NCBI GenBank assembly: GCA_963693315.1 | Contig: OY856187.1 | Coordinates: forward strand, 425,629,492 to 425,693,491 | From: Diogma glabrata | Lineage: Eukaryota; Arthropoda; Insecta; Diptera; Cylindrotomidae | Direction of reading: 5' to 3' | DNA: 64,000 bases | Shown here: piece by piece, positions 20,701-30,348 of the stretch | How positions within the stretch are numbered: the first letter of the stretch is position 1 | Layout: each line of letters begins with the position of its first letter | Position numbers and translations under genes: made by a program | Notes under the pieces: model-generated | Seen by the model: the letters and a program-made list of their open reading frames with translations, nothing else | Told to the model about the DNA's origin: nothing | Database searches by the model: none

Positions 20701-23484
20701 AAGTTCACTATTGAGTGACACTCCATTTGACACATATGCAGCGTCCCATACTATTCTGTGCTTTTTTTTGCTTGGATTGGAGACTATAAAAATGGGCAAG
20801 TACCATGTTTTGGGTCCATTGTTGAGTTCAAAATCTAAAAGCTTTCTTATGTAACCTTTTTCTAGATAGCTTTTAATACTTTCAGACATAAACTTAAGCA
20901 ATGCATCGTCTTTCGAAAGTTTCTTTTCGAAACATAATAATCGTCTTAATGCTCCCTTACGACTCTCGGGTAATTGAAATGAATCTTTCCTCCACAGGAG
21001 ACTAGTTGTATATCGATCTTCTTGACACTTCGTGGTATTTTCTAATATTTGGATTGCACGTTTATCTTCGTCACTTTGGAGCTTCGGACTAGATGTTATA
21101 CCGAAACTTTCCAATGAGAAATAATCTTTCATCATGTCTTGAAGTGTGTTTGATCCTGAACAGCCGCAATCATGAAAATTAACACCTTGAAATTCGTTGA
21201 AAGTAGACTTGCCGTATATTGTCCAGCCTAGCTTGCATCTCACTGCTATTGGTTCATCCCATAATCCGGTTCTTGTTTCTCTAGGTACGATTATTTGAGC
21301 ATTATCCGTACCAATCAGTAATGATGGTTTTGCATTTGTGTACGTAGTCAATGGAATATGTTTCATATGACGATTATGTGCATCGCTGATTTTGAGTTCA
21401 ACACTTTGAATCGGCAAATTCAATTCATCCACTGTTCGGACGTTTTTCATTGCATAAGTTGGATCATCTTTGTGAGCTCCTGATATAGACACTGATACAC
21501 ATCTTGAATTTCGCTCCACTCTAGAAATCGAACCGGTCCATTTTAAACATAAATCACTGTTGCGCCCTGTTAAATTCAACGAATCAGCTAAAGAATTTTC
21601 CATCATAGTTATTGATGAACCCTCATCTAAAAAGGCGTATGTATGTACTGACTTGTCTGGACCATAAACAATTACAGGAATTATTCTATAGTAGATTTGA
21701 TGCTTTGCATTGTGAATGTTGATTTCGTTTTTACTTGTTTGGATCGTATCGCTTTCAATGACTTCATGTACGAGATGATCTACCTCTCTCGTATCGCTCT
21801 GTGCCCCTTGAGAATGATGATTTGTGTTACCTGAGTTTTCAACATTCTGTTTGTGAAGTAAAGGATGATGCTTTTTACAACAACCATCAATTCCACATGG
21901 TTTCGAGTTGTGACAATGTTTCCAATTATGAGCTTTCAAACACTTTCCACATAGCTTCTTGGTTACTACTAGATTCCATCGTTCCTTCTTACTGAGACTC
22001 TTAAACTGTTGACAGTCTGAAACTACATGTTCTGCTTTCTCGCAGATCTTGCATAAATTGTTTTCAGTGATACGCTCTTTCTGCTGTGTTTGATTAGTGA
22101 GCCCTTCGTGATGACCGACATTGAACTTTGATGATGTCATTGCTCTGCTTTTCTCAACCTTGTTTATTTTATCATAAGTATTTGACACTCGACCAGCCCT
22201 TACAGATACTCCGTTGAGCCAATTTCGGAATGCCAGCAAACTTGGATCTTGAGTCGTTTCGGAAAATGTGGACCAGCTCATGCGGAGATGTCCTGGTAAC
22301 TTCTCAACTAATAATTGCAATAGTTCTGAATGATGATAGTATTCTGTGACTTCGGTAGCCTCAACAACACCACATAGGTTGTCCACTTCAAATGACATTT
22401 CTAGAATTCCGTTCATATCATCTTCACCAATTCGTGGTAATTTCCTTATATTCGAAATTAATTCAGCTATTATTTTTACTGGTCTACCAAACAATTCTGT
22501 CAATCTCTCAATTACAGTTGGAACTTGGTTCGGAAACAATAAACGTCCCTTCACAGCTTGGAAAGCTCTGCCTTTTAAAGCTTTCTTCAATCTCACCATA
22601 TTTTCGACTTGAGTGTAGCCACATCGCTCAGTAGATAATTTGAATGTTGTTATAAATAGCGGCCACTCGCTGACATTTCCATCAAACGTTGGAAGTTCGA
22701 TTTTTTCAAGTCCTTGTCTTGCATACCTCTGTGATCGTGACAATTCCGGATTCAATTCAATTTGACCTCCGCCATTACTTGGGCACATTTTAATCAGATG
22801 TGGGTTTGCAAAATTCTTTAAAGGTTGGTTTTGGTTTATATTTTCAAAACGTTGCTGTTCAAAACACGGATGCGGTGTAGAATGTACATTTTGAATCTGC
22901 CTTGATTGCAGGTTGTAATGAGCTTGTACATTATTTGGCCGTGTTGTATGTATAACCGTTTGCAACATTTCATTATTGCCTGCTAAATCAAGTTGCTGTT
23001 GTTTCTGTACCCAATCATTTGTTCGGCTTTGTATAACTGACGAATTGGCAACTGATGAGCCTGCACTTGTGGCTCTTTCGTTTTGAATGGCTTTGAGGCG
23101 TTTCTCGGCATACTTCATTTTAATTGTCTCTTGCAGAATTTTAATTTCACTTGTTTCCATCTCCTTGAGCGTTGTTAATGTTATTTGAGTAGTATCTGAT
23201 AATCGTGACGAACGTGTACGATGGGTCCTGGATGTTCTTGAACCTTTTTCTCTACACACAGGACATATCCACAAGGCATTACGAACCTCTTCTTCTACAG
23301 TTCCGACACATTTATGGTGATACCAAGTTTTGCATCTGTCGCAACGAACCATCTCATTATTATCAGGATCCTTGCATTTCCCACAATTGTAGTCAGGTTT
23401 CTCAGTTTTCTCTGAAGTAGTATCCGTTTGCAAGTTCTCTTTTCCTTTTGTTTTCTCATTTTCACTTCTCCGTTTGTACGACAT
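17737..23484 (-). CDS. BEL/Pao gag-pol polyprotein with N-terminal PHD finger
   Basis: The 1915-residue frame is unbroken. Residues 34-77 form a C4HC3 PHD finger (C34, C37, C48, C51, H56, C59, C74, C77). Then come a coiled-coil-like stretch (about 105-135), a DUF1759-type Gag core (about 260-420) and CCHC-like zinc knuckles (478-540). The aspartic protease has LDEGSS at 619-624. The reverse transcriptase has YVDD at 1032-1035, RNase H has D1219, E1262 and D1292, and the integrase has an HHCC zinc site (H1530 to C1568) and D1601, D1663, E1711. A C-terminal DUF5641-like domain ends near 1890. Every catalytic residue I looked for is present, so it may still be active. The start lies 47 bases after the 5' LTR. 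The last nine codons lie in the 3' LTR. Plus-strand frames inside are shadows. Confidence 0.95.
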   Translation of the reverse strand: MSYKRRSENEKTKGKENLQTDTTSEKTEKPDYNCGKCKDPDNNEMVRCDRCKTWYHHKCVGTVEEEVRNALWICPVCREKGSRTSRTHRTRSSRLSDTTQITLTTLKEMETSEIKILQETIKMKYAEKRLKAIQNERATSAGSSVANSSVIQSRTNDWVQKQQQLDLAGNNEMLQTVIHTTRPNNVQAHYNLQSRQIQNVHSTPHPCFEQQRFENINQNQPLKNFANPHLIKMCPSNGGGQIELNPELSRSQRYARQGLEKIELPTFDGNVSEWPLFITTFKLSTERCGYTQVENMVRLKKALKGRAFQAVKGRLLFPNQVPTVIERLTELFGRPVKIIAELISNIRKLPRIGEDDMNGILEMSFEVDNLCGVVEATEVTEYYHHSELLQLLVEKLPGHLRMSWSTFSETTQDPSLLAFRNWLNGVSVRAGRVSNTYDKINKVEKSRAMTSSKFNVGHHEGLTNQTQQKERITENNLCKICEKAEHVVSDCQQFKSLSKKERWNLVVTKKLCGKCLKAHNWKHCHNSKPCGIDGCCKKHHPLLHKQNVENSGNTNHHSQGAQSDTREVDHLVHEVIESDTIQTSKNEINIHNAKHQIYYRIIPVIVYGPDKSVHTYAFLDEGSSITMMENSLADSLNLTGRNSDLCLKWTGSISRVERNSRCVSVSISGAHKDDPTYAMKNVRTVDELNLPIQSVELKISDAHNRHMKHIPLTTYTNAKPSLLIGTDNAQIIVPRETRTGLWDEPIAVRCKLGWTIYGKSTFNEFQGVNFHDCGCSGSNTLQDMMKDYFSLESFGITSSPKLQSDEDKRAIQILENTTKCQEDRYTTSLLWRKDSFQLPESRKGALRRLLCFEKKLSKDDALLKFMSESIKSYLEKGYIRKLLDFELNNGPKTWYLPIFIVSNPSKKKHRIVWDAAYVSNGVSLNSELLTGPDQLSSLIFVLYNFRSRKYGVTADIKEMFHQIRVEHSDQDAQRFLWRDCNQNKLPDEYVMQVCTFGAKCSPSIAQFIKNHNAQKYKNEYPRACQAILEYHYVDDYLDSFNTETEATEISSKVRDIHLKGGFVLRNWISNSKRVQNEMKNETIPETLKHIGDKNDLVQRVLGTQWDTLSDTFTFIVNFDKITEALLSDESRPTKRIVLRTLMSTFDPLGLITPYLVEGKILMQDVWRSAIEWDTYVSDNNFDTWKSWMISLETLSNLRIPRCYTTETNVSDRQLHVFVDSSENMYGAVVYMRTECINGVQITLVGSKCKVAPLKPQSIPRLELLAAVLGVRLTSSIVKGHSNMRFSNITLWSDSRTVLSWLTLDPKRLKQFVALRVAEILESTERNQWRWISTKDNVADYLTKKRHLDDEFRTRWINGPKFLAHDPAEWKQPIKPSEQTVVIEELRVMVQTESESGLKSVTPNPSAFSSWKKLLRSQGYVHRAAKLWIAKMRQENYEAGPLRKTENDSAEITLIKLAQNEMYKDEIDTLKSGNTLQKCGPITRFSPFLDQHGILRMQGRTVYASVPYEAKFPIILPKAHKITTLIVADYHERFRHKNHETTINELRQKFVIPQIRRVLQLVRKQCQLCKNRNAVAVTPMMAPLPELRLNANNPPFSNVGIDCFGPMEVAIGRRIEKRWGLIFTCMVIRAIHIELLPSLSTDSFLMALKRFIARRGCPQKILSDNGTNFRGASKELQAEIKNINKERIQEEFANIIFKFNVPEAPHHGGAWERLIALVKSNLTEMLKTKRPSEELLYTILVECENIVNTRPLTHVPVDEKDEEPITPNHFLTGSSSGRRNLADIDDANDGVKLKRHWRIAEQASREFWKKWLRDYLPTITRRTKWFSPMKNIEIGDVVVICDPKNQTKMWPRAIVIDTNKGKDGNVRSAVIRTSTGIYTRPTVKLALLDVQTLSDKPTQPEKTYGVEDVDDTTLHN
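17765..17778 (-). other. Polypurine tract of the BEL/Pao element
   Basis: On the minus strand the bases just before the 3' LTR read TATGGGGTGGAGGA, a purine run that should prime plus-strand DNA synthesis. It also codes for the YGVED part of the polyprotein, so it is both signal and coding sequence. Confidence 0.75.
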
Positions 23485-23531
23485 CTTTGATTAATGATTT
23501 TTAGGTTATAACCCTTGAAGATTTTTTAGAA

Positions 23532-23858
23532 TGTTGTAGAAAAAACAACTGATTTTTTTGAGCAATCCAAGTTTATTATCTCAAACTATATGTCTGTATG
23601 CTAAAAACTATAAATTCACATTTTTACTATAAATATATAAACATATTAACAATATAAATCTTACATCTTCAATTATTTTCCTATTCTCCAGGATTACAAC
23701 TTCAATTTAACTAATTTTAAGAATTAAATGATCTTTTTAGTGAAAAAGAATAAGCACAAATAAAAACGTGGATATTCAAATTATAATATTCTTTTATTGT
23801 GAATTGCCATGCTGTCACTTTTTGCATGTCTCAGTTATGCAGGGTTGTATCGTCAACA
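23532..23858 (-). repeat. 5' LTR of the BEL/Pao element
   Basis: This is the upstream LTR for the minus-strand element, 327 bp with TG...CA ends, matching 17438-17764 throughout. Transcription should start in it, but I could not place a TATA box or initiator with confidence. Confidence 0.95.
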
Positions 23859-23863
23859 CTTCC

Positions 23864-24340
23864 TCTTAATGCATTATTACTTCGGTCTGAAAGACCTAAG
23901 TATTACATTCATGAGCTAAAAGTGAAATTCTTACCCCCACTGTTTTTGGCATTTCTCGACGTTTTAGGACCACCTGATTCTAAAAAAGCAAAAAATAAAA
24001 TGTATGTCTGTCTGCCGGCCGGCCGTCACAACCTACGAAATTTAGAAAACCGCTTGACAGATTTCAAATTTTTTTTCTAAAAATAGGTTTACTCAATGGG
24101 AAGAGCCAAAAGGACTATGTGTTCGATAACTGTACCGGAAGTGTGTCAAAAAATCGCCAAGTGTGTCAAAACAAGGAAATATGCATATACGAGTAGGAAA
24201 TCTGGATGGTCGGGATTGGTATGTGAGACTAAAATCTAGATTAGTTGTCAAGTGTGTCAAAAGAACGATTTTTATTTATTTTTTTACCCAATTTTTTGGA
24301 AAAAATGAGATTTCAGCCCCTCCATATTTTTTCAATTACT
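23864..24340 (+). repeat. Dispersed repeat; inverted relative at 39500-39870
   Basis: Blocks CCTAAGTATTACATTCATGA, GTGAAATTCTTACCCCCACT, TTCTCGACGTTTTAGGACC, a TCTGCCGG...GTCACAACC block, GAAAACCGCT and several GTGTGTCAAAA motifs recur in reverse complement at 39500-39870. The BEL/Pao element inserted into or at the edge of this repeat. The short open frames here are not convincing genes. Confidence 0.75.
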
Positions 24341-24779
24341 TTCGTCGTAATTAAATTTATTTTAAAAATTTTCAAAACCAAATTCAATTTTAAGATTATA
24401 TATATAATCAACTCGAGAATTTTAACGAATCAGTTTGCGACATGGTGATTGAATTGGTTGCAAAAACTTATTAATTATTTTTATTTTCAATCGTTAAATG
24501 TAATTGGTAATTGAAGCTGTTGGTTTTACTCCATTTTAGAAATGGAAAAGCTGTTGATTTAATCTCTCACTAATATCAAAATTTTCATTCATTTTGTTTA
24601 TATTTTTCAATTGAGAATTAACTATTATATAAAAAAATAATTACTCAATTCATTATATTACAATTAATTCGTAATACCTAATTTGCTAAATTAATTAAAA
24701 ATTTTACGGTTTTCGATTTGAAATTTCATTAAAATTTCATTCTTCATTAAAACTTAAATATGCTATATGTGCTGCATTT
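24341..24779. other. AT-rich non-coding DNA, nothing recognised
   Basis: No motif-bearing frame, exon or repeat is identified. Confidence 0.4.
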
Positions 24780-24895
24780 TTAGAACCCTCATTCTAGCTA
24801 GCATGGTATTTTCCAATATTCAAAGACCCTAAACGTGATTTAGAATCCTCATCCTAACTGGCATGGTAGTTTCGGATATTCAAAACCTTTAATGA
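24780..24895 (+). repeat. Two tandem LINE 3'-tail remnants
   Basis: Two units of about 60 bp carry AGAANCCTCATNCTA, NGGCATGGTA and ATATTCAAA, matching the very end of the LINE at 4640-7403 (the CCCAGTTNGCANGGT and GGATATTCAAAGACGTTAAT motifs). Similar remnants lie near 4255-4290 and at 8255-8300. Confidence 0.6.
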
Positions 24896-25080
24896 CCACA
24901 ACAACATGGGTTCTAAGGTGTGGTAAATGCAAATCTTTTTTTAGTTTTTTATATCTTTTGGTTAAAGAATGGATAACAGAACTATAAATACTATCACATA
25001 TAAAATATGATGTAGGTCAATATTTCTTGATAGGATAGAGAAAATATGTAAGAGGTAAAAAGCAAATTAGTTTTAAAAAT
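24896..25080 (-). repeat. Tail-family-1 LINE fragment, reverse orientation
   Basis: The reverse complement reproduces 45470-45640: the ATATTGACCTACATCATATT block, TATGTGATAG, a GTTATCCATTCTTTAAC-like run, AGATTTGC and CATGTTGTTGTGG. There is no coding capacity. Confidence 0.7.
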
Positions 25081-25929
25081 TTGCAGTTACAAATCGAAAA
25101 TTTATCTTTTTTTTAAGAAATCAAAACAATTTAGCGTCATAAAGGCTTATAATAAATATATACGATTGTCAACTAGTTTTAAAATTTCTTCAACAGAGGC
25201 GTTGCAATCGACTTACAACGCCAGGTGAACACTCATACTACATTCGTATTTACAAAACCACTACATCACACTGAACAAGATAATAATTTGACCACGTGAA
25301 CAAGATAATAATTTATGACATGTCCAAAACCAAATAAAGTAAAACAAAAAAAACGATAATCGTGAAATACGAAAAAGAGAACAGTATTATTTTGATTTCT
25401 GTATTATTTTTTATTGTTAGTAAAGTTTTATTAATTTCCTTTGGTTTATTTTATCATAATTAATTTCCAAAACATTTTTTTTTGTATTATTAAAATGTCA
25501 AAAAATATCAATATCATATGTAAAGTTTACTAGCATGCAGAAATTATGGATATTTCATTGAGTAAAGCAAGGCAAAATTCTATAATGTGTCTGTCAGTCC
25601 AAAAATTAAAAAAAAAAAAATTAAATTGAGATCGCTATCTGAGCTGTCAATGGTATAAACCGCATTTTTAATACCACACACCAAATTATATATGCCGTAT
25701 ACCGCTTCTTAAAACGGTATAACCTAAGCATATCGCAGATCGTGTAGATAGACAAAGAAAATCTGTGTGTAGCCGTTTGTTATGAGAAAAAATATCAGAA
25801 ATTATGAAATAAAATTTATCATAATCTTAATAATTCAACCATAAACAACTTAAACACAACACAAAATAATATTGATTTTCAAGAAAGTTTTTTTTTCGAT
25901 TTACAAATCAGCTGATTTTCTAGGAAAAA
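25081..25929. other. AT-rich non-coding DNA, nothing recognised
   Basis: I see no gene. Around 25640-25720 a GGTATAA...CCGTATACCG...ACGGTATAACC pattern gives a weak foldback. Confidence 0.4.
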
Positions 25930-26149
25930 GACGCGCTGCGCTATTCACCTGAGCTAAACTATGCGAACTATATTTTTAAAAAAATAATGTATATAACGTA
26001 ATTATAGAAAAAAACATTGCGGAAACAAAACATTAAAAAAATAAAATAAAAACGGAAACATTACATTTTTTTTGAAAAACATTATTTGCATTAAAACATA
26101 ATTTTTTTTAAAAAGGTTCGCATAGTTTAGCTCAGGTTTATAGCGCGCC
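25930..26149. mobile_element. MITE sharing termini with 9629-9820
   Basis: Its ends, GCGCTATTCACCTGAGCTAA with ACTATGCGAACTAT on the left and the inverted GTTCGCATAGTTTAGCTCAG to GCGCGCC on the right, match the ends of the 192-bp hairpin at 9629-9820. The inner part is different and AT-rich, keeping only a TGTATATAACGTAAT block. It sits about 230 bp from the end of the RPA12 gene. Confidence 0.8.
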
Positions 26150-26375
26150 AAAAGGTCTATACAACGGTATTTGCGAGAAATTGTTCAAAAATTAGTCGTA
26201 TAGAAAACAATTGTTTAATAAAAAGAGAATTATCTTTCAATGATTGTGATTTTACAATATTTTAATTTAACAATTTACAAGGTGTTCATTATTTATATAC
26301 ATATAAACTTTTAACTTAAGAATTTTCTGTCTCTTTAAATCTGAAACGAAAAAAGACAAATAGCAGTTACAAATT

Positions 26376-26788
26376 TTAGTTCTCATTTGGTTTTCTTCCT
26401 ACGTACTTGCATTTCGTGCATGTATAAAATACTGTTTGTCCTTCATCTGCCGATCTAAGTTGTAATGTTGCAAATGTCATTTGATTGTTATCACATTTTG
26501 AACATTTTCTTTCAATAATAGGACCATCATATTGTTCTTCGGTCTTTACATTGGTATATATAGATTTTGTTTTAGGAGTATTAAAATAAATAGTATATTC
26601 GGTTTCCATTGTTCCATAAACTAGAAAAAGATTAATCAGTAATAGGTTTATGATTTATTATCATTTAGCTTACTTTCGGGATGGTACTCTGATTTACAGT
26701 TATAACAAGTTATAGTTCCAATCATTCTTAACTGTGGAAGTATGGAGCCACAGTTTTGACAAAATCCTCTAGATACATGTGAATTCAT
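26376..26788 (-). CDS. RpI12: RNA polymerase I subunit RPA12 (two exons)
   Basis: This is the small zinc-ribbon subunit of RNA polymerase I (POLR1H/ZNRD1 in vertebrates), needed for transcript cleavage and termination of rRNA synthesis in the nucleolus. Exons are 26788-26674 and 26620-26376. The intron (26673-26621) has GT-AG ends and the join restores phase through an Ile codon. The product is 119 residues, close to the 120-126 usual for the family. The N-terminal ribbon is C10-x2-C13 and C28-x2-C31. The C-terminal TFIIS-like ribbon has CSKC, CTKC and RSADEGQT, the loop that enters the polymerase active site. The downstream exon alone also has an ATG at 26609 but would lack the first ribbon. 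NOP9 starts 220 bp away on the other strand. Confidence 0.95.
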
Positions 26789-27008
26789 ATTTTTAAAAAT
26801 ACATGAGGTTCAATTTGTAAACAAAACTGACAGTTTTATCAGCTGATACAAAACTCTGCCATCTATTCTGTAACACATGAACTATATAATAATAGAGATA
26901 TATGGTTGTCGACCTAGACGTCTAGACACATGTTCATTTTGACATTTGACAGACAGGTTCCTTCTTACTACGTAAAATTGTGTACATATTTTACAAATTT
27001 TAATAATT
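26789..27008. promoter_or_regulatory. Likely bidirectional promoter of RPA12 and NOP9
   Basis: Only 220 bp separate the two start codons, which face away from each other. Both 5' UTRs and both promoters must fit here or overlap. I see no clear TATA box in a fixed position; the stretch contains CAGCTG (around 26840) and a GTCGAC/GACGTC-rich patch near 26909-26923. The assignment rests on spacing and on the shared role of the genes in ribosome production, not on a recognised motif. Confidence 0.6.
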
Positions 27009-28979
27009 ATGGAAATTGAAACAAACGATAATATGCTGGCAAATGACATCGAGGAAAATAAAAATGTTGAACTCGAGACGCAGATTTATGAAACAAAACT
27101 CCGCAGTAAACGAGATATAGCTAGAAGAAAAACCAGAAGGGAAATTAACAACTTAAAAGGATTTAGTCGAAAAGGAATTTTTGGTCGTGGAACTCAACTT
27201 GAACCTGGACAAGGAAGCTATTTTGTATCACTTTGTGATAGAATTAGAGAACCTTTTGAAACAATTGAAGATAAAGGTAAGTCGATTCAATCCTAGAAAT
27301 AACTACTACCTTAAAGTTTATATATTTTAGAAATTTTTGCAAATAATGGCTTAGAAACATGTCTAGAAAACGAAGTTAAATATTCAGCAAATCAAATTTC
27401 ATGTCGAGTTATCGAAAATTTAATAGGTTTCACAAATGAAGAGATATTTGAAAAGTTTATAAAAGCGTTTCAAAGCGATTTTCGTCCACTATGTACTGAT
27501 CGATTTTCTTCGCATGTTTTACAGAAAGTTATTGAAATAGCGTTTCTTCGAAGTTGCTCAAAATTACAACCAAAAACGGCAGATGAAAATGTTTCCGGTA
27601 AGAAATTAAAGTTAGATTTGTTCAACGATATCGATTATAATATAACAAATAATTTTTCGGAAAAACATATAATAGAGTGTGGCGAGTTTGTTAAAAAAGC
27701 TAGTAATTTTTTATTGAATAATTTAGAGGACTTTTTCACGGATCCATATGCTAACTATTTAATTCGTTCATCTTTAGCGAATGTGACCGGAATATGTATT
27801 AAAAAAGAAAATTCGAATTATGCAAATAATAAAAAAGTAAACGAAACTCAAAATGAAAGATTTGTTGTTCCAGATGATTGGAAGGAAATCACTTTAGAAT
27901 ACGCAGATCGATTACTTCTTTGGCCACAATTGTGTGAATTCCCATACAATGAATATACTTCTGGTATATTACAGGCACTGCTTACTGCTTTGAAATTATG
28001 CGATAAGAATAAACTAAAATCATTTGGCAAAAAACTAATATCAACATCTATGAACATTGAAGGTAATGCTAATGAAGGGAAATTGCCAAAAGTTTTTACA
28101 ACTGAACCATCAGTTCGTTTACTTGAATCCATGTTAAAACTAGCTGGAAATAAGTTACAGATCAAGATATATAACACACTTTTTGCTAATCGTCTAAAAT
28201 CATTGAGTGAAATGAAATCATGTAATTTTGCTGTTCAAAAATTAATGGAATACATAAAGGACGAAAAACATTACGAGATGATATTTGATGAGCTTTCAAC
28301 AAATATTGAAAATTTACTTCATATCGGTTACACGGGTGTTGTGTTATCCATGGTTCAAGCTTGTGTAAGATTAAAAACAAGGCAAGCTGCATTCATGAAA
28401 GCACTACAGACAGCACTACATTGTATTGATCCACAAGAAAGAAATGATTTATTTCCGTTATTGGTATTGAAACTAAAACCGTATGAAATATATTTAGAAG
28501 ATAATTCAAACTTTATTCACACACATGGATCATTAATACTTCAAGCAATGTTGAATTTTAACAAACCGATAAATATAGTTCATAATTTATTAAATACAAA
28601 AAATGAAATTATAGCGAATGTATTTTGTACACCAGCTGGTTCACATGTTGCCAATGCATTTGTATCAAGTCATACAGTTGGAGAAAAATCAAGAGAGAAA
28701 ATAATACGACATATGCAAGGAACATATTTTGATATGGTGATGTCACGAAACGGTTCCCATGCTTTTGAAGCGTTATTCAACGCAGCGGGGGACAAGCAAA
28801 AGGAATATCTAATGGGAGAGCTTTCTAAGAAATCTGGTTTGCTCTCTGGATCACAATCTGGTAAAATTATTTCAATGAAATATCGTTTACATGTATTTTC
28901 TACATGTCCAACACGATGGAAATCTGAATTTAATATGAAAAATAAAGCACAAAAAATGTTTAATGATGTAATTAATTAG
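27009..28979 (+). CDS. NOP9: Nucleolar pre-rRNA factor NOP9 (Pumilio-like repeats)
   Basis: NOP9 is a nucleolar RNA-binding protein of the PUF-like family. In yeast it binds ITS1 in 20S pre-rRNA and holds back cleavage by Nob1. Exons are 27009-27276 and 27331-28979, with a 54-bp GT-AG intron and one codon split across it. The product is 638 residues; the human protein is 636. The N terminus is charged, then come FSRKGIFGRGTQLEPGQ and a helical array with PUF-like signatures: FSSHVLQKVIEI, CNFAVQKLMEYI, TGVVLSMVQAC, HGSLILQAMLNF, AGSHVANAFVSS and NGSHAFEALFNA. A start further down near 27618 would drop two repeats and is not used. AATAAA at 29061-29066 is a likely polyadenylation signal. It is convergent with pyridoxal kinase. 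Confidence 0.95.
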
Positions 28980-29418
28980 GATTTTAAAAAAAATTGTTCA
29001 AGCTTTTTCCAAGTATTTTTTTTTGCGGTTGTTCTTAAATTTGTGATATATGTTTCGTTAAATAAAAATACAAATTTTTACATTTTAGTATTTCTAAAGG
29101 ATATAATATAGATAGGGTAATTTTCATAATTTATTCTTATAATAATATTTCTTAAATCCAGACGAAATCATTGGATAATTACTAATATACATGTTTATTG
29201 TCGATATTTTCCATTGAAAGAGTTACATAATAATGGAAATTTTCATAATTTTTCCAATGTCGAATTATTGTATAATTATTTATCTGCTAGATATGTGTAG
29301 ATTTGGTCAACACAAATTTGACGGAATGGTTTCCGAAAACTAAAAAAAATGTTTAACATAAAATTAGGAACCCGTTTAACTTTCTCCTTTACATAAAAAT
29401 AATGATAAAAACATTTAA
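28980..29418. other. 3' ends of NOP9 and pyridoxal kinase
   Basis: The two genes converge here. AATAAA at 29061-29066 serves the plus strand. TTTATT near 29192 would serve the minus strand. A short imperfect inverted repeat around 29160-29280 (CATTGGATAATTA and TAATTTTTCCAATG) lies between them. I see no other gene. Confidence 0.5.
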
Positions 29419-30348
29419 TTAAAGTTTCTCTGCAATAAAATCCGTTTTTGGATTTTCTATATCTGATTTACTTTGAACTAACTTTAATTCAACTTCATCA
29501 CATCTTATTTTATCTGGTATTTTATAGTTGTCTTTTATACCATCAAACGTTCGCTTGATAACTGAATATACGGTTGCTGTTGTTTTTTCAAGGGCTTGTC
29601 CTATAGAACTGCTTAATGTTGAATGTGCTAGAAATAGTGCTGCAAATAGGTCGCCCGTACCAGTAAAGACTAAACCTTCTCCGAGGATAGGAATTTTTAG
29701 TTTATATTTTTCGAAATGATTATTCTTTTTGTGGCTTAAAAATGCTGTTAGCAGATTATCTGTGCCAAAATTTGTTGAGGATAATGCAACAGTGGATACA
29801 TTACGGTCATGAAACCATTTAAGCGCATTCCACGCATCAGCTTCTGATTGAATCTTTTTTCCTGTTAAAAGTTCAACTTCATATTGATTTGGTGTAGTAA
29901 TGTTCGCCAAAGGTATCACTTCGTCACGATAAATAGGTAGCAACGATTTAGGTACATACATACGCCCATTATCTCCCATAACCGGATCACAAACGTATAT
30001 TAAATTCGGATTAACTTCACGCATTTGCTTCACAATATCCACTATTTTCCGTAAAAATAAATCATTTCCAACGTATCCTGTTAGTAGATGAGTATATTTA
30101 GATAACAGGTTGTTCCCCTTTAACCCTTCGAAAACATCATTTAGATCTTTTTCATTCAAAATTTGTCCTTTTATTACATCATAGTGTGTGTGATTTGAAA
30201 ACTGTACAGAATTAATATTGTCCACTTCAAACCCTAGAACTTGTAGTGGAAATGTTGCACATTTATTTCCGACATATCCATGAACTACATGACTTTGAAT
30301 AGATAAGACCCGAAAATTATAACATTTTTTATCAACTGCACTGGCCAT
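29419..30348 (-). CDS. PDXK: Pyridoxal kinase
   Basis: Pyridoxal kinase phosphorylates pyridoxal, pyridoxine and pyridoxamine with ATP in the vitamin B6 salvage path, in the cytosol. From the ATG at 30348 the intronless protein has 309 residues (human 312). The N-terminal [20 protein letters not shown] block, [32 protein letters not shown] and [13 protein letters not shown] (near residue 230, with the catalytic Asp) are all in place, as is the C-terminal [15 protein letters not shown] chose 30348 because its context, AAACATGGCC, is strong and it gives the family length. The frame stays open to an ATG at 30408, adding 20 hydrophobic and basic residues. That longer form could be a mitochondrial variant. 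Confidence 0.93.
   Translation of the reverse strand: MASAVDKKCYNFRVLSIQSHVVHGYVGNKCATFPLQVLGFEVDNINSVQFSNHTHYDVIKGQILNEKDLNDVFEGLKGNNLLSKYTHLLTGYVGNDLFLRKIVDIVKQMREVNPNLIYVCDPVMGDNGRMYVPKSLLPIYRDEVIPLANITTPNQYEVELLTGKKIQSEADAWNALKWFHDRNVSTVALSSTNFGTDNLLTAFLSHKKNNHFEKYKLKIPILGEGLVFTGTGDLFAALFLAHSTLSSSIGQALEKTTATVYSVIKRTFDGIKDNYKIPDKIRCDEVELKLVQSKSDIENPKTDFIAEKL

Larger units (their letters stand above)
17433..23863 (-). mobile_element. Complete BEL/Pao LTR retrotransposon with target duplication
   Basis: The element runs from LTR to LTR (17438-23858) on the minus strand and is flanked by CTTCC on both sides (17433-17437 and 23859-23863), the 5-bp duplication usual for BEL/Pao. The LTRs are both 327 bp, begin TGTTG, end CAACA, and I see no difference between them. 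Identical LTRs and an unbroken gag-pol frame mean a recent insertion. The polypurine tract lies directly before the 3' LTR. I could not assign a tRNA primer-binding site in the 47-bp leader. No envelope gene is present. The host site lies in another repeat (23864-24340 continues it). Confidence 0.95.

Noticed and set aside
18542..23420. Plus-strand frames of 64-138 codons within the BEL/Pao element
   Set aside because: They are shadows of the 1915-codon minus-strand frame and show no recognisable domain.
23799..24448. Short plus-strand frames right of the BEL element
   Set aside because: They lie in LTR and dispersed-repeat sequence whose other copy at 39500-39870 does not keep the frames open.
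26376..26609. A 77-residue single-zinc-ribbon protein
   Set aside because: The upstream exon 26788-26674 adds the first zinc ribbon and brings the length to that of the RPA12 family.
27618..28979. NOP9 as a single-exon gene starting near 27618
   Set aside because: The position is a TTG, and the frame is continuous upstream to an acceptor at 27330 that joins in phase to an N-terminal exon with family motifs.
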